A stretch of DNA of 64,000 bases from Paenibacillus amylolyticus. Its GTDB lineage: Bacteria > Bacillota > Bacilli > Paenibacillales > Paenibacillaceae. The position numbers were made by a program, and so were the translations under genes. Positions 1-8,660 of the stretch are shown in pieces. The stretch is from contig NZ_BCNV01000001.1 in assembly GCF_001570725.1 (NCBI RefSeq), forward strand, positions 2,356,001 through 2,420,000. Reading direction: 5' to 3'. Below the pieces are notes generated by a model. The model made no database searches and had not been told where the DNA came from. It saw nothing but the letters and a program-made list of their open reading frames with translations. How positions within the stretch are numbered: position 1 is the first letter of the stretch; each line of letters starts with the position of its first letter.

Positions 1-2490
1 TTAGAGGCTCAGGTATTACTAAAGTATAATTTGCCAACAATCCCTGCAGGGTATGAAGTTGAAACTGCGAGTCTGTATCTGCCTGTAACAGGTGGTACTT
101 TTCAGGCAACAACTAATTTTTCGCTAAAAGTTTCAACAAGTACAAATCATAACTGGGCACAGGATAGTGGAATAACATCGCCACCAGCTCCAACGTCAGG
201 TTCTACACAATCAAGATTATTATCCAATAATGTCCCCCAACTTAAACCTACATTAGCTCCGTTTAATTTTACTAGCTACATATCAAGGGAATCCGCGGAA
301 CCTGATCCTAGAGCAACCTTCATTCTATCGGGTATGACGGCTCAAGAAGCAGCTGAAGCAGGAATAACACATGCTGATCATTTTATACAAATGACCGAAA
401 ATCATGCACATGGCGGCAGTCTGGGGCCATATTTAATTATTACGTATTCTGAAATTCTTGATATTGAAATAACTGGAGTCGAAGATGGCGGTCTATACAA
501 TACAAATGTAACGCCAATTTTCAACACGGGTACAGCAACTTTGAATGGAAGTCCATTTACAAGTGGAACACAGCTTACTGCTGAAGGCTCGTACACGTTA
601 ACGGTTACGGCAGGCAGTCAATTAGAAACGATTCAATTTCGAATAGATAAGACCCCTCCAACAGGGACGATTATTGTAAATCTAGGCAACGAATACACGA
701 ATGGTTCGGCTGTACTTATTTCAATAAGTCCTGATGCGGGAGTAACTGATATCACGCATATCCAATATTCGGTTAATGGAAACCCATTTACACAGATTCC
801 TTTTGTACCAAGCTTTATGCTAGCTATAGGAAGTAATGATGGAGATACGGTCTTAAAATTTAAACTAGTTGATCGTGCAGGGAACCAATCAACTGAATAT
901 CAAAGAACTATAACACGGGATACCGAAGTGCCAACAGGCTCTATTGTTATTAATAATGGCAACGTGTATACAACTAATCGTGAAATAACGCTTAATCTTT
1001 CTTTAGGCAACGGTGTAACAGATGTGGTAGCGGTACAATTTTCTAATAACAATAGTTCTTGGTCAGGAATTGAAGCCTTTAGTTCCATAAAGAGCTATAC
1101 GTTACCCACTGGAGATGGTAATAAAACGGTGTATGTACGTTTAATTGATCGAGCAGGAAATATAGGCTCGGCCCAAGCAAGTATTACATTAGACACTACA
1201 GCTCCGATCGTTACAGGTGTAACAGATGGAGAGAGCTATAATTCCTCCCGAACCATTACCTTTAATGAAGGTACAGGAACATTAAACGGGCAAAACTTTA
1301 TAAGTGGCACACCTGTAGACGCTGAAGGTTCCTATGTACTTGTTGTTACAGATGCCGCAGGTAATTCGATTACCCTTACATTCACCATTATCAAATATAG
1401 TGTGGGCTATGACGGGAATGGAGCTACTGGAGGAGAGGTACCCCTAGATAGTCAAACCTATGAAGCGGGGAGCAGTGTAACCGTCGCTGATAATGTTGGA
1501 AGTCTAGTGAAGACTGGATTTACGTTGATTGGTTGGAATACGGAAGCAGATGGAAGTGGGAAAAGCTATGTAGCGAATGATACTTTCCATATAAACGAAG
1601 CTGATGTCCTGTTGTATGCGGCGTGGGAAATTAATCACTATACCTTGTCTTTTGAGTCAAATGGAGGAAGTCTGGTAGCGCTTCAGAATAAACCTTACAA
1701 TGAACAGGCAACTGAACCGAGCACACCAACGAGACCAGGTTATACATTTGGCGGTTGGTTTAAGGAGGCCTCTCTCACTAACCAGTGGAACTTTACGAAA
1801 GATGTCATTACAGCGGATAAGACGTTGTATGCGAAGTGGAGTATAAACAATTCTTCTAACAATAATGCAGGAGGAAATAATCCAACGCCTCCTCAAAATT
1901 CAATACCGATACCAACACCCAATCCGCAACCTACCCCAGAAGAACCCAAGCCGGAACCTGAACCACCCGTCGTTACTTTTGACGACCTTTCAGGACATTG
2001 GGCAAAAGGAATGATTGAGGAACTAGCAAGTCAAGGGATAATAGCAGGGTATCCCGACGGTTCTTTTCACCCGAATGAACACATCAAGCGCCATCATATG
2101 GCTCTAATATTCACACGTGCTTTCGAGTTTAAACCCATACGTGAGGCAGTTTCGTTTTCTGACGTATCACCAAGCCATCCTTACTATGAAGCCATCATGT
2201 CACTGCAACAAGCAGGAATAGTCGATGGAGCTAATGGGAATTTTAATCCAAACCATTCGCTGACTCGTGCAGAGATGGCCAAAATTTTGACGCTCGCCTT
2301 TGAGATAAAACTAGGTGGAACAGTTGCTTTCCAAGATGTTCCTACAACGCATTGGAGCTATGATTACATCGCTGCATTGGCAGAACTCAAGATTGTACTC
2401 GGGGATAACGGAAAATTTAAACCGGATGAACACGTGACGCGTGCACAGTTTGTGGCGATGATGTACCGAGCCTTGAATGTTATACAATAA
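1..2490 (+). CDS. SLH-domain surface protein, 5' end outside the window
   Basis: The frame is already open at base 1, so the protein is N-terminally incomplete; the TTG at 31 has no Shine-Dalgarno and is not a credible start. The order of regions is: an N-terminal beta-rich region that resembles DNRLRE-type adhesin domains (weak); Ig-like modules containing the phrases DRAGN and DAAGN (about residues 160-470); two InlB B-repeat-like modules with the signatures GWNTEADGSGK and GGWFKEA, each ending in YA(A/K)W (about 475-630); a Pro-rich linker; and three SLH domains from about residue 665, each with the F.D...HW/HP core, ending almost at the C-terminus. SLH domains bind pyruvylated secondary cell-wall polymer, so the protein should be displayed on the surface with its N-terminal modules outward. 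No catalytic domain is visible in the part present. A terminator follows at 2553. Confidence 0.85.
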   Translation, partial: LEAQVLLKYNLPTIPAGYEVETASLYLPVTGGTFQATTNFSLKVSTSTNHNWAQDSGITSPPAPTSGSTQSRLLSNNVPQLKPTLAPFNFTSYISRESAEPDPRATFILSGMTAQEAAEAGITHADHFIQMTENHAHGGSLGPYLIITYSEILDIEITGVEDGGLYNTNVTPIFNTGTATLNGSPFTSGTQLTAEGSYTLTVTAGSQLETIQFRIDKTPPTGTIIVNLGNEYTNGSAVLISISPDAGVTDITHIQYSVNGNPFTQIPFVPSFMLAIGSNDGDTVLKFKLVDRAGNQSTEYQRTITRDTEVPTGSIVINNGNVYTTNREITLNLSLGNGVTDVVAVQFSNNNSSWSGIEAFSSIKSYTLPTGDGNKTVYVRLIDRAGNIGSAQASITLDTTAPIVTGVTDGESYNSSRTITFNEGTGTLNGQNFISGTPVDAEGSYVLVVTDAAGNSITLTFTIIKYSVGYDGNGATGGEVPLDSQTYEAGSSVTVADNVGSLVKTGFTLIGWNTEADGSGKSYVANDTFHINEADVLLYAAWEINHYTLSFESNGGSLVALQNKPYNEQATEPSTPTRPGYTFGGWFKEASLTNQWNFTKDVITADKTLYAKWSINNSSNNNAGGNNPTPPQNSIPIPTPNPQPTPEEPKPEPEPPVVTFDDLSGHWAKGMIEELASQGIIAGYPDGSFHPNEHIKRHHMALIFTRAFEFKPIREAVSFSDVSPSHPYYEAIMSLQQAGIVDGANGNFNPNHSLTRAEMAKILTLAFEIKLGGTVAFQDVPTTHWSYDYIAALAELKIVLGDNGKFKPDEHVTRAQFVAMMYRALNVIQ

Positions 2491-2552
2491 ACTTCTAATT
2501 ACATTAATCAGCAACGTATTTGGAAGGTGCAAACCATAGTTACCGTAAATAG

Positions 2553-2589
2553 AAAAACACGAGGATCTGCTTTCACGCCTCGTGTTTTT
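2553..2589 (+). terminator. Rho-independent terminator of the SLH gene
   Basis: A perfect 12-bp stem, AAAAACACGAGG paired with CCTCGTGTTTTT, encloses a 13-nt loop. The 3' arm runs into a T-tract, 60 nt after the stop codon. Confidence 0.85.
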
Positions 2590-2592
2590 TTC

Positions 2593-2849
2593 TGTATCAT
2601 CCTAACTCACGGATGTTTTTGCAGAAGCAGTTGATCTAATCGGAACATTACCCAGGTTCATCTTCCATAACGAAGATGAACCTATATGGGGTGCCAGATA
2701 TGCATCAGTGTATCACCTGTCGTAAGACCTTCATTATAGACTGCCTATAGACTGCAATAGGATTTAGCTAACGAGAAACGATAATGCCGGGAGAGATCTC
2801 AGTAGCCGGTTATAGCATTGATGGGGAAGCACTAAAGACTTTATAAGTA
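2593..2849. other. Intergenic stretch with a 12-bp hairpin and a possible gene scrap
   Basis: There is no convincing gene. A perfect 12-bp hairpin lies at 2654-2683 (AGGTTCATCTTC / GAAGATGAACCT, 6-nt loop) with no T-run after it. The + frame 2606-2725 is open for 39 codons, and its predicted peptide (for example DLIGTLPRF) looks protein-like, but it has no start signal. It may be a degraded 3' end of a lost gene. I could not identify it. Confidence 0.4.
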
Positions 2850-2852
2850 TAA

Positions 2853-2886
2853 TTGACAAACTTGTATAATAAGTACAATATAGTAC
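2853..2886 (+). promoter_or_regulatory. Promoter and probable GntR (YtrA-type) operator
   Basis: TTGACA at 2853-2858 is followed 15 bp later by TACAAT at 2874-2879. Over this lie two dyads: TTGTA-N7-TACAA (2862-2878) and GTAC-N6-GTAC (2873-2886). The second gene of the downstream operon is a YtrA-type GntR protein, a class that normally represses its own operon, so these dyads are the likely operator. The assignment is inference. Confidence 0.5.
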
Positions 2887-2949
2887 AGGTTGCAGCGCCG
2901 AATTTTTAATAAAAAGACTGTGTTTAAACGCAAAGTGAGGAGGAGAACG

Positions 2950-3126
2950 ATGAAAAAAGAACCTCGATTTGGAGTGGAACATACTCAAGCGGAAAGTGCA
3001 GTAATGACACAAGTCATCACTGACAATGAAACTGGAGTGCAATATCTACTTGCTATTTTCCCTAATGTTGGATCAGGACTTACCGTTTTACTGGATAAAG
3101 AGGGTAAACCTTTACTAAAAAAATAA
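2950..3126 (+). CDS. DUF6440-like small protein
   Basis: The product is a 58-residue cytoplasmic protein. The start at 2950 is chosen because GGAGGAG lies at the right distance upstream; an earlier in-frame start at 2890 has no ribosome binding site. The core reads DNETGVQYLL, then a Gly-rich turn and LLDKEGKP, which matches my recollection of the DUF6440 family (VDKETGVNYL...TPLLDKDGKP). The function of that family is unknown. It is the first gene of an operon with a GntR regulator and an ABC exporter, and the gap to the next gene is 18 nt. A link to the exporter or its inducer is inferred only from position. Confidence 0.65.
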   Translation: MKKEPRFGVEHTQAESAVMTQVITDNETGVQYLLAIFPNVGSGLTVLLDKEGKPLLKK

Positions 3127-3144
3127 TTTAATCGGAGTATGTAT

Positions 3145-3519
3145 ATGGAGATTATCATAAGCAGCAATACAAGTAAGCCCATCTACGAACAGATAACATC
3201 ACAGATCAAAGCGATGATTATGAGTGGGGAATTAAAGACTGGAGACCCCATTCCATCGATGCGCTCTATGGCAAAATCCATTCATGTCAGTGTGATCACT
3301 GTTCAAAAAGCCTATGAGGATTTGCAGAGAGACGGTTTTATAGAGACTACCGTAGGCCGGGGAAGTTTTGTATCCGCGCAGAACAAAAATTTCTATCAAG
3401 AAGAAATCCAGCGTAAAGCTGAGGGACTTTTGCAGGAAGCCGCAGATATTGGGCGCACAAATGGTATTCCTGTCGAAAAACTCATCGAGTTATTAAAGCT
3501 GTTCTATGAGGAGGAGTAA
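3145..3519 (+). CDS. GntR-family repressor, YtrA subfamily
   Basis: The 124-residue protein has an N-terminal GntR winged helix (KPIYEQITSQIKAMI, then PSMRSMAKSIHVSVITVQKAYEDL) and a short helical C-terminus of about 45 residues, the layout of the YtrA subfamily, which lacks a large effector domain. The start at 3145 (MEIIISSN) is preferred over ATG 3139 because GGAG at 3134-3137 is 7 nt from 3145 but only 1 nt from 3139. YtrA-type proteins typically repress a downstream ABC transporter operon and respond to cell-envelope or ribosome-active stress. Here the ABC genes follow after 5 nt, supporting the same role. The probable operator lies at 2862-2886. Confidence 0.85.
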   Translation: MEIIISSNTSKPIYEQITSQIKAMIMSGELKTGDPIPSMRSMAKSIHVSVITVQKAYEDLQRDGFIETTVGRGSFVSAQNKNFYQEEIQRKAEGLLQEAADIGRTNGIPVEKLIELLKLFYEEE

Positions 3520-3524
3520 GAATC

Positions 3525-4385
3525 ATGAATCATGCTTTGACTGTAAATGGACTGACAAAGGCGTATCACGACTTTGTTCTGGACAATGTATCATTTCATG
3601 TGCCGCGTGGGTCAATTGTGGGATTGATTGGCCAAAACGGGGCAGGAAAGAGCACAACCATCAATTCGATTCTTGGATTGAAAAACAAGGATTCCGGCAC
3701 GGTGACGATTTTGGGCAAGCAGGATCAGGAAATTGACAATGCTGTTCGCAATCAGATTGGTGTTGTGTTTGACGGCAGTAATTTCCCGGAAGGATTATCA
3801 CCTAAAAAGCTAAACCGTGTCTTCCAAAATATCTTTGCAGCTTGGGACGAAGAGAAATACTATTCTTTGCTGAAAGAACTATCCTTACCTGCAGACAAAA
3901 AGATCAAAGAGTTTTCTAAAGGGATGAAAATGAAGCTGTCTATCGCTGTGGCACTTTCTCATGGTTCCAAACTTCTAATATTGGATGAAGCGACGAGCGG
4001 ACTTGATCCTGTTGTTCGTGATGATATTCTGGATTTATTTTTGGAATTTGTGCAGGACGAAAGTAACTCTATCCTGGTATCCTCACATATCACAAGTGAT
4101 TTGGAAAAAGTCGCTGATTATATCGTATTCATTCATAACGGCAAGGTAATTTTCAACAAACCAAAAGATGAATTGCGATATAAGTACGGGATCATTAAAT
4201 GTGGTGCAGCACAGTTTGATGCTCTCGAAGAACAAGATATAATCTCTTACCGAAAGCAGGATTATGCTTGGGAAGTATTAGTTGCTGATAAAGATTTGGC
4301 ACAAAAGAAATACCCGAATGCAGTGATTGATCCTGCCACCATTGATGATATTATGCTGTTGTATATAAAGGGGGAGAGAACATGA
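3525..4385 (+). CDS. ABC transporter ATP-binding protein (YtrB/YhcH-like)
   Basis: The protein has 286 residues. Walker A is GQNGAGKST at residues 36-44, the signature is the non-canonical FSKGMKMKL at about 130-138, and Walker B with D-loop is LILDEATSGLD at 151-161. The switch histidine is in SSHITSDLEKV. The usual Q-loop glutamine is not obvious; the equivalent stretch reads VVFDGSNFPEG, as I recall for GntR-linked ABC-2 exporters. A C-terminal extension of about 80 residues follows the ATPase core. The start is preceded by GAGGAGG, which overlaps the end of the GntR gene. The stop overlaps the permease start by 4 nt, indicating translational coupling. It should energise export through the next gene's product; the substrate is unknown. 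Confidence 0.88.
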   Translation: MNHALTVNGLTKAYHDFVLDNVSFHVPRGSIVGLIGQNGAGKSTTINSILGLKNKDSGTVTILGKQDQEIDNAVRNQIGVVFDGSNFPEGLSPKKLNRVFQNIFAAWDEEKYYSLLKELSLPADKKIKEFSKGMKMKLSIAVALSHGSKLLILDEATSGLDPVVRDDILDLFLEFVQDESNSILVSSHITSDLEKVADYIVFIHNGKVIFNKPKDELRYKYGIIKCGAAQFDALEEQDIISYRKQDYAWEVLVADKDLAQKKYPNAVIDPATIDDIMLLYIKGERT

Positions 4386-5008
4386 GAGGACTTATGCTTA
4401 AAGATTTCTATGCTATTAAGGATGCGTTACTTATCCCCCTATTATTAATGGTCGTCATTGGAATCGTTTTGTCCGTCGTAAGCTCTCCTTGGCTTTTGAT
4501 TGTAATCGCAGGAACCTCATTTGGAATGATGGCAGTAATGAGCATTCAAAATGACAAAACAGCGCAGTGGGATAAATTTTGTGCTACTCTCCCTGTCTCA
4601 AGGATTCAAAGTGCTTCAAGCAAATATGGTTTGTATGTGCTCCTTAGTTTATTTGGAATTTTGATTGCTACGATCATTTGTGTGATTGCTTCAATGATAT
4701 TATCGAGCTTTGAGTTATCTGCTGTATATGTGAATGTATCCTTTGCGCTGATTCTTGCATTTCTTCCAGCCAGTGTGAATATCCCTAGTTCTTTTTTACT
4801 CGATGGAGAAAAAAGTATTGCCGGAATAATCCTTTCTTATGTAGTTACTGCACTTGCCATTGCAGGATTAAGAACATTGCTAGGCTACTATATGAACATC
4901 GAAGAAAATCTGCTTTTAGTATATGGAATCGTAGCTGCCTTCAGTGTAGTCGTATATATACTCTCATGGATCCTATGCCCAAGATGGCTAAGTCATAAAG
5001 AATTATGA
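4382..5008 (+). CDS. ABC-2 type permease subunit
   Basis: This 208-residue membrane protein has about six hydrophobic segments, starting with one at about residues 15-35. The N-terminal MRGLMLKDFYAIKD is typical of ABC-2 permeases paired with YtrB/YhcH-like ATPases. It overlaps the ATPase gene by ATGA. It presumably dimerises to form the pore of an exporter that could handle antimicrobial peptides or other envelope-active compounds; that role rests on the GntR/YtrA context and is not shown by the sequence. A long hairpin follows 75 nt downstream. Confidence 0.85.
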   Translation: MRGLMLKDFYAIKDALLIPLLLMVVIGIVLSVVSSPWLLIVIAGTSFGMMAVMSIQNDKTAQWDKFCATLPVSRIQSASSKYGLYVLLSLFGILIATIICVIASMILSSFELSAVYVNVSFALILAFLPASVNIPSSFLLDGEKSIAGIILSYVVTALAIAGLRTLLGYYMNIEENLLLVYGIVAAFSVVVYILSWILCPRWLSHKEL

Positions 5009-5082
5009 TGCATAAACAGGTAACTTTAATCAATGTAGTACAATTGAATGATCCGTTATCTCAGAGCCAGACGCTAAAGCGC

Positions 5083-5122
5083 AGAGCCGATGACCGCGAG
5101 CAGAATCGCAGTTATCGGCTCT
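5083..5122 (+). terminator. Probable terminator of the GntR-ABC operon
   Basis: AGAGCCGAT pairs with ATCGGCTCT, extended inside by GCGA/TCGC after one mismatch. The T-tract is weak (CTCTTTGC), so termination may be partial. Confidence 0.5.
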
Positions 5123-5124
5123 CT

Positions 5125-5275
5125 TTGCATTCATTCATAACGTTCGATACTCATTTCTAGACTGGAGGGTTAAAAATCGATTGTACTTGGTGGTAAACAG
5201 TGTTACTCTAAAAGTCTGTGTTCGACAATATATTCAATAATAGCCACCAATTTAGTTATAAAGAAAGGTAACACT
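5125..5275 (+). promoter_or_regulatory. Structured leader of the ABC-F gene with possible leader peptide
   Basis: A weak sigma-A-like promoter is possible (TTGCAT at 5125-5130, TACTCA at 5148-5153). Downstream lie four interdigitated segments: TTGGTGG (5187-5193), AGTGTTAC (5199-5206), CCACCAA (5244-5250) and GTAACACT (5268-5275). The first pairs with the third and the second with the fourth. The fourth abuts the ATG and overlaps the AAAGG ribosome binding site. A 19-codon frame, TTG at 5181 to TAA at 5240, follows GGAGGG at 5164-5169 and covers the first two segments. Known ABC-F resistance genes are often induced by ribosome stalling on leader peptides; that this one is so controlled is inference. 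Confidence 0.4.
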
Positions 5276-7015
5276 ATGATAAAAGTTGAAAACTTATCCT
5301 TCTCATTTCCACAAAAGGAACTATATAGAAACATTTCATTTACGTTTGAAGAGGCACAACATTGTGCTTTTATTGGAACAAGCGGCAGTGGGAAAAGTAC
5401 ACTGATCGATATCCTGATGGATCCGGAACGATATTTGTTCGAGGGTAAGTTAGAGATAGATCCCGATTGCAGAATCGGGTATGTGAGTCAGTTTTTGCAA
5501 GTAGACAAAACAAAAGATATGACTGTTTTTGAATATATCGCAGAAGAATTCATCAAGATACAAGATGAAATTACAGCCATTTATGCTGAAATGGAAACCA
5601 CATCGGATATGGATTCCCTGATGGAAAAACTCCAATTGGCTTTGGATGCCTTCGAAGCGATGGATGGGGATAATTACGAAAAAAACATCAATAAGCAGTT
5701 AAACCTGGCCAACCTCATGAAGCTCAAAGATCTTAGTATATCCGCCATAAGCGGCGGGGAATTCAAACTTATTCAAGTGATGAAGGAAATGCTGAATCGT
5801 CCAGACTTCATGATTATGGACGAACCTGATGTATTTTTAGACTTTGAAAACCTGAACGCGCTTAAAAAATTGATTAACACCCACAAGGGAATGCTGCTGG
5901 TCGTTACGCACAACCGATATCTGTTGAACCATTGTTTCAACAAAATCATACACCTGGAAAACACAGAGCTGCAAGAGTTTGACGGGCGCTATATTGATTA
6001 CAACTTCTCGCTGCTTCAGACGAAGATTGAGCTGCAAGAAATCGCGGTTGCTGAAGCTGAAGAAATTGAGAGATATGATCACATCATCGACAATCTTAGA
6101 GAGATTGCCACATATAATTCGGAAGCCTCCAGAGGCAGAGCGTTAAAAGCCAGAGTCAAGTTTCAAGAAAGATTGGAAGCACGTCGAATCAAAGAGCCAT
6201 TTGTCGATATCAAGCAGCCGAATATCCATTTTGGTATCGATAAGGAAATGGAAGACACCGTTGTGGTTAACGTCAATAATTATAGCGTTGCCTTTGACGA
6301 GTTGCTTTTGGAAAATGTGAACTTTGAGATCAAATCGACAGATAAAGTAGCCCTGATCGGTCCAAACGGTACCGGGAAAACGACTTTACTGCGAGAAATT
6401 TTTAAAAACAATCAGGATTCCATTGAAATCAATGCTGAGGTTAACGTGGCTTATTTATCTCAGGTACAGGGCGAAATGCTAAAAGATTCGAATACCATAC
6501 TAAATGAATTCATTGATTCAGGGTTTCAAACGTATGACGAGATTAGATCGTATCTTCCAAACTATGGCTTTGAAGGAGAAATCCTTGATCAAAAGATTGA
6601 ATCTTTATCTGGCGGAGAAAAAAACATGCTTCAATTGGCTAAAGTTTCTGCCAGTCAAGCCAACGTATTGCTCCTAGATGAACCGACAAGCCATTTAGAC
6701 ATCTATACACAAATCGCATTGGAGAAAGCCATTGAAGACTATAAAGGTGCGATTATCATGATTTCTCATGATTTCTATTCTGTTGTCAATGGTATGGATT
6801 ATGTTCTAATTATTGAGGACAAGACAATTAGTAAAATGAGTATAGAAGAATTTAGACAGATGATTTATACGAGTCATTTTGATGAAAACTATCTAGAGAA
6901 TGAACAAAAGAAAAAGTCTGTTGAAATGAAAATTGAATTGGCTTTAAAAGATACTAATTTTGAACTTGCAAAAAGTTTGGTTGATGAGCTAGAAGAGCTG
7001 ATTAAGTTGCTTTAA
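5276..7015 (+). CDS. ABC-F family ATPase (possible ribosome protection protein)
   Basis: The 579-residue soluble protein contains two ABC cassettes and no membrane segments. Cassette 1 has Walker A GTSGSGKST (34-42), signature ISGGE (158-162) and Walker B FMIMDEP (178-184). A charged interdomain linker of about 80 residues (240-320) follows. Cassette 2 has GPNGTGKTT (362-370), LSGGE (444-448) and LLLDEPTSHLD (465-475). A charged C-terminal tail resembles those of antibiotic-resistance ABC-F proteins. ABC-F proteins act on the ribosome; resistance members expel macrolides, lincosamides, streptogramins or pleuromutilins, others are translation factors. The lone position and the structured leader favour a resistance role, but the sequence alone does not decide it. 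RBS AAAGG is 7 nt from the ATG. Confidence 0.85.
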   Translation: MIKVENLSFSFPQKELYRNISFTFEEAQHCAFIGTSGSGKSTLIDILMDPERYLFEGKLEIDPDCRIGYVSQFLQVDKTKDMTVFEYIAEEFIKIQDEITAIYAEMETTSDMDSLMEKLQLALDAFEAMDGDNYEKNINKQLNLANLMKLKDLSISAISGGEFKLIQVMKEMLNRPDFMIMDEPDVFLDFENLNALKKLINTHKGMLLVVTHNRYLLNHCFNKIIHLENTELQEFDGRYIDYNFSLLQTKIELQEIAVAEAEEIERYDHIIDNLREIATYNSEASRGRALKARVKFQERLEARRIKEPFVDIKQPNIHFGIDKEMEDTVVVNVNNYSVAFDELLLENVNFEIKSTDKVALIGPNGTGKTTLLREIFKNNQDSIEINAEVNVAYLSQVQGEMLKDSNTILNEFIDSGFQTYDEIRSYLPNYGFEGEILDQKIESLSGGEKNMLQLAKVSASQANVLLLDEPTSHLDIYTQIALEKAIEDYKGAIIMISHDFYSVVNGMDYVLIIEDKTISKMSIEEFRQMIYTSHFDENYLENEQKKKSVEMKIELALKDTNFELAKSLVDELEELIKLL

Positions 7016-7047
7016 GTTACGACGCTATTATTGAAATGATAGACCCG

Positions 7048-7078
7048 AAAAAAGTCGCTATTTTAGCGACTTTTTTTT
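7048..7078 (+). terminator. Terminator of the ABC-F gene; core copy of the dispersed hairpin repeat
   Basis: AAAAAAGTCGCTA and TAGCGACTTTTTT form a 13-bp stem with a TTT loop, followed by more T. The stem sequence is the same as in the dispersed repeats at 8668, 14876, 46520 and 49795, but here it lacks the GGGACAAG/CTTGTCCC flanks. Confidence 0.85.
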
Positions 7079-7151
7079 GTTTAGCAGGCCAATAGAAGGC
7101 CAATCATGTTTATGCGTAATGCATCGCAACCGTATCTAATAAGAATCAGAA

Positions 7152-7916
7152 TCACATGGCTTGATCTGTTGGACGAACCAAAATCTCGTTGACCGCAACG
7201 CGACGTGGGCGAGTTACAATAAATTCAATCGTTTCTGCAATATCTTCTGCTTCAAGAACTTCAATATGGCTCAGAATATTGGAAAGTTGCTCACGCACGT
7301 CGTCACGTAAGTGATTACCTAGTTCCGTTCCCACTGCACCTGGCTCTAAAACAGCCACACGAACGTTAAGCCCGGCAGTCTCTTGTCGCAGTGCTTCAGT
7401 AAACGCTGCAACACCAGATTTCGTGAGACTATATACCGCTTGCCCTGCCGATGGTTTGCGTCCAGATACTGAACTAATATTAATTAAATCAGTAACTTTC
7501 CGGTCGGAAGTCAAGGCTGATTGGATTAGATACGGTAATGCAGCATGGGATATGTATAACAACCCATTTATATTTACGGATATCATTCGTTCCCATTCGA
7601 TTGAGGGCGCCTCTGCCACACCCCCTATTAACATGAGTCCCGCATTATTTATAACGGTGTCCAAACGTCCATATTTATCGATAACCTGCTGAACTGCATG
7701 TTCCGCTTGCTTCTTATCTGTTATATCTGTTTCTATTACAAGAACTTCACCTCCAAGGTTCTTTAGCTCGGAAGCCAAATTCTCCAATCGATCTCTACGA
7801 CGTGCGACAAGGACAACGGTTGCTCCTTGAGCAGCGAGCCTTCTGGCAGTTGCTTCACCGATCCCACTACTTGCTCCAGTTACCAATGCCACCGTATCTT
7901 GCAATTTTTTAAACAT
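7152..7916 (-). CDS. SDR family NAD(P)-dependent oxidoreductase
   Basis: This 254-residue classical short-chain dehydrogenase carries the cofactor motif TGASSGIG at residues 13-20, NNAG at about 90-93, the catalytic Ser in ISSVSG and YSLTK as the YxxxK pair. The arginines in RRRDR just after the second strand suggest NADP preference. Similar proteins are annotated as YdfG/serine 3-dehydrogenase-like; the substrate is unknown. The start is supported by GAGGAGG upstream. It diverges from a TetR regulator across 132 bp that contains a palindrome (7951-7964), so control by that regulator is likely. Confidence 0.88.
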   Translation of the reverse strand: MFKKLQDTVALVTGASSGIGEATARRLAAQGATVVLVARRRDRLENLASELKNLGGEVLVIETDITDKKQAEHAVQQVIDKYGRLDTVINNAGLMLIGGVAEAPSIEWERMISVNINGLLYISHAALPYLIQSALTSDRKVTDLINISSVSGRKPSAGQAVYSLTKSGVAAFTEALRQETAGLNVRVAVLEPGAVGTELGNHLRDDVREQLSNILSHIEVLEAEDIAETIEFIVTRPRRVAVNEILVRPTDQAM

Positions 7917-7950
7917 GTTATATTCCTCCTCAGATTTTATTCGCTAAGAT

Positions 7951-7986
7951 GTTACTATTGTAACGTCTCGTTGAGCTCAGTATAAT
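7951..7986 (+). promoter_or_regulatory. Probable TetR operator overlapping the tetR promoter
   Basis: The dyad GTTAC-TATT-GTAAC at 7951-7964 overlaps a -35 like TTGTAA (7958-7963), which is 17 bp from a perfect TATAAT at 7981-7986. Binding here would block the regulator's own promoter and could also affect the divergent SDR gene. Confidence 0.5.
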
Positions 7987-8048
7987 GTGTATAACATAAA
8001 GATATCAATACGTTTCAAGGCAAGTGTGACATAAAAGGAGATGTTGTA

Positions 8049-8621
8049 ATGTCAAACCCATCTAATCAAGTCAGAAGTGCACTGACAAAAGAATGGATCT
8101 TCAATGCACTCATGATATTAATGCAAACCAAAAATCTAAATAACATATCTATTACCGAGGTGTGTACAAAAGCTGGTGTTTCACGCATGGGGTTCTATAG
8201 AAATTACAACATCATTGAGGATGTAATCGTGGAACGCATTGATCAAGTGTTTACTGACTTTTTTGATCAGGCATTGGCAGGGGAGAACTTTGATAATTAT
8301 TATTCAACCCTATTATTTTTCAAATGTTTCAGAAATGAGAAAATCTTAGTAGAAAATCTGGTGAAGTCCAACGTTAGTTACTTATTGCTGGCCAAGTGTA
8401 ATGAATACCTGCACAAATTAGCTACAAGAATTGTAGTTAAAACCTACGACGATTCTTTCAAAGAAAACTATATTGCTCAGTTTTATGTAGGTGGATTTTA
8501 TTGCGTTTTAATTGAATGGGCGTTAAATGGCATGAAAGAAAGTGATACGTACATGGCTGATATTTTGTATGAGTTCTGTGGGGTCACTATTCCGAAGGGA
8601 AATGCTGAAAAAATAGTGTAA
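8049..8621 (+). CDS. TetR/AcrR family transcriptional regulator
   Basis: The 190-residue protein has an N-terminal TetR helix-turn-helix: ISITEVCTKAGVSRMGFYRNY at residues 38-57 is the recognition region. An all-helical ligand-binding domain follows. RBS AAAGGAGATG precedes the ATG. TetR proteins usually repress an adjacent divergent gene until a small molecule binds, so the SDR gene at 7152-7916 is the natural target. The palindrome at 7951-7964 is the best operator candidate. The inducer cannot be predicted. The gene ends just upstream of dispersed repeat copy B, which supplies its terminator. Confidence 0.88.
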   Translation: MSNPSNQVRSALTKEWIFNALMILMQTKNLNNISITEVCTKAGVSRMGFYRNYNIIEDVIVERIDQVFTDFFDQALAGENFDNYYSTLLFFKCFRNEKILVENLVKSNVSYLLLAKCNEYLHKLATRIVVKTYDDSFKENYIAQFYVGGFYCVLIEWALNGMKESDTYMADILYEFCGVTIPKGNAEKIV

Positions 8622-8660
8622 TTACATTATTTTGTCTATTTTATTATATTTCAATAAATT

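Noticed and set aside
2606..2725. 39-codon frame with protein-like composition
   Set aside because: No start codon with ribosome binding site and a perfect hairpin through it; kept only as a possible scrap in the intergenic entry.
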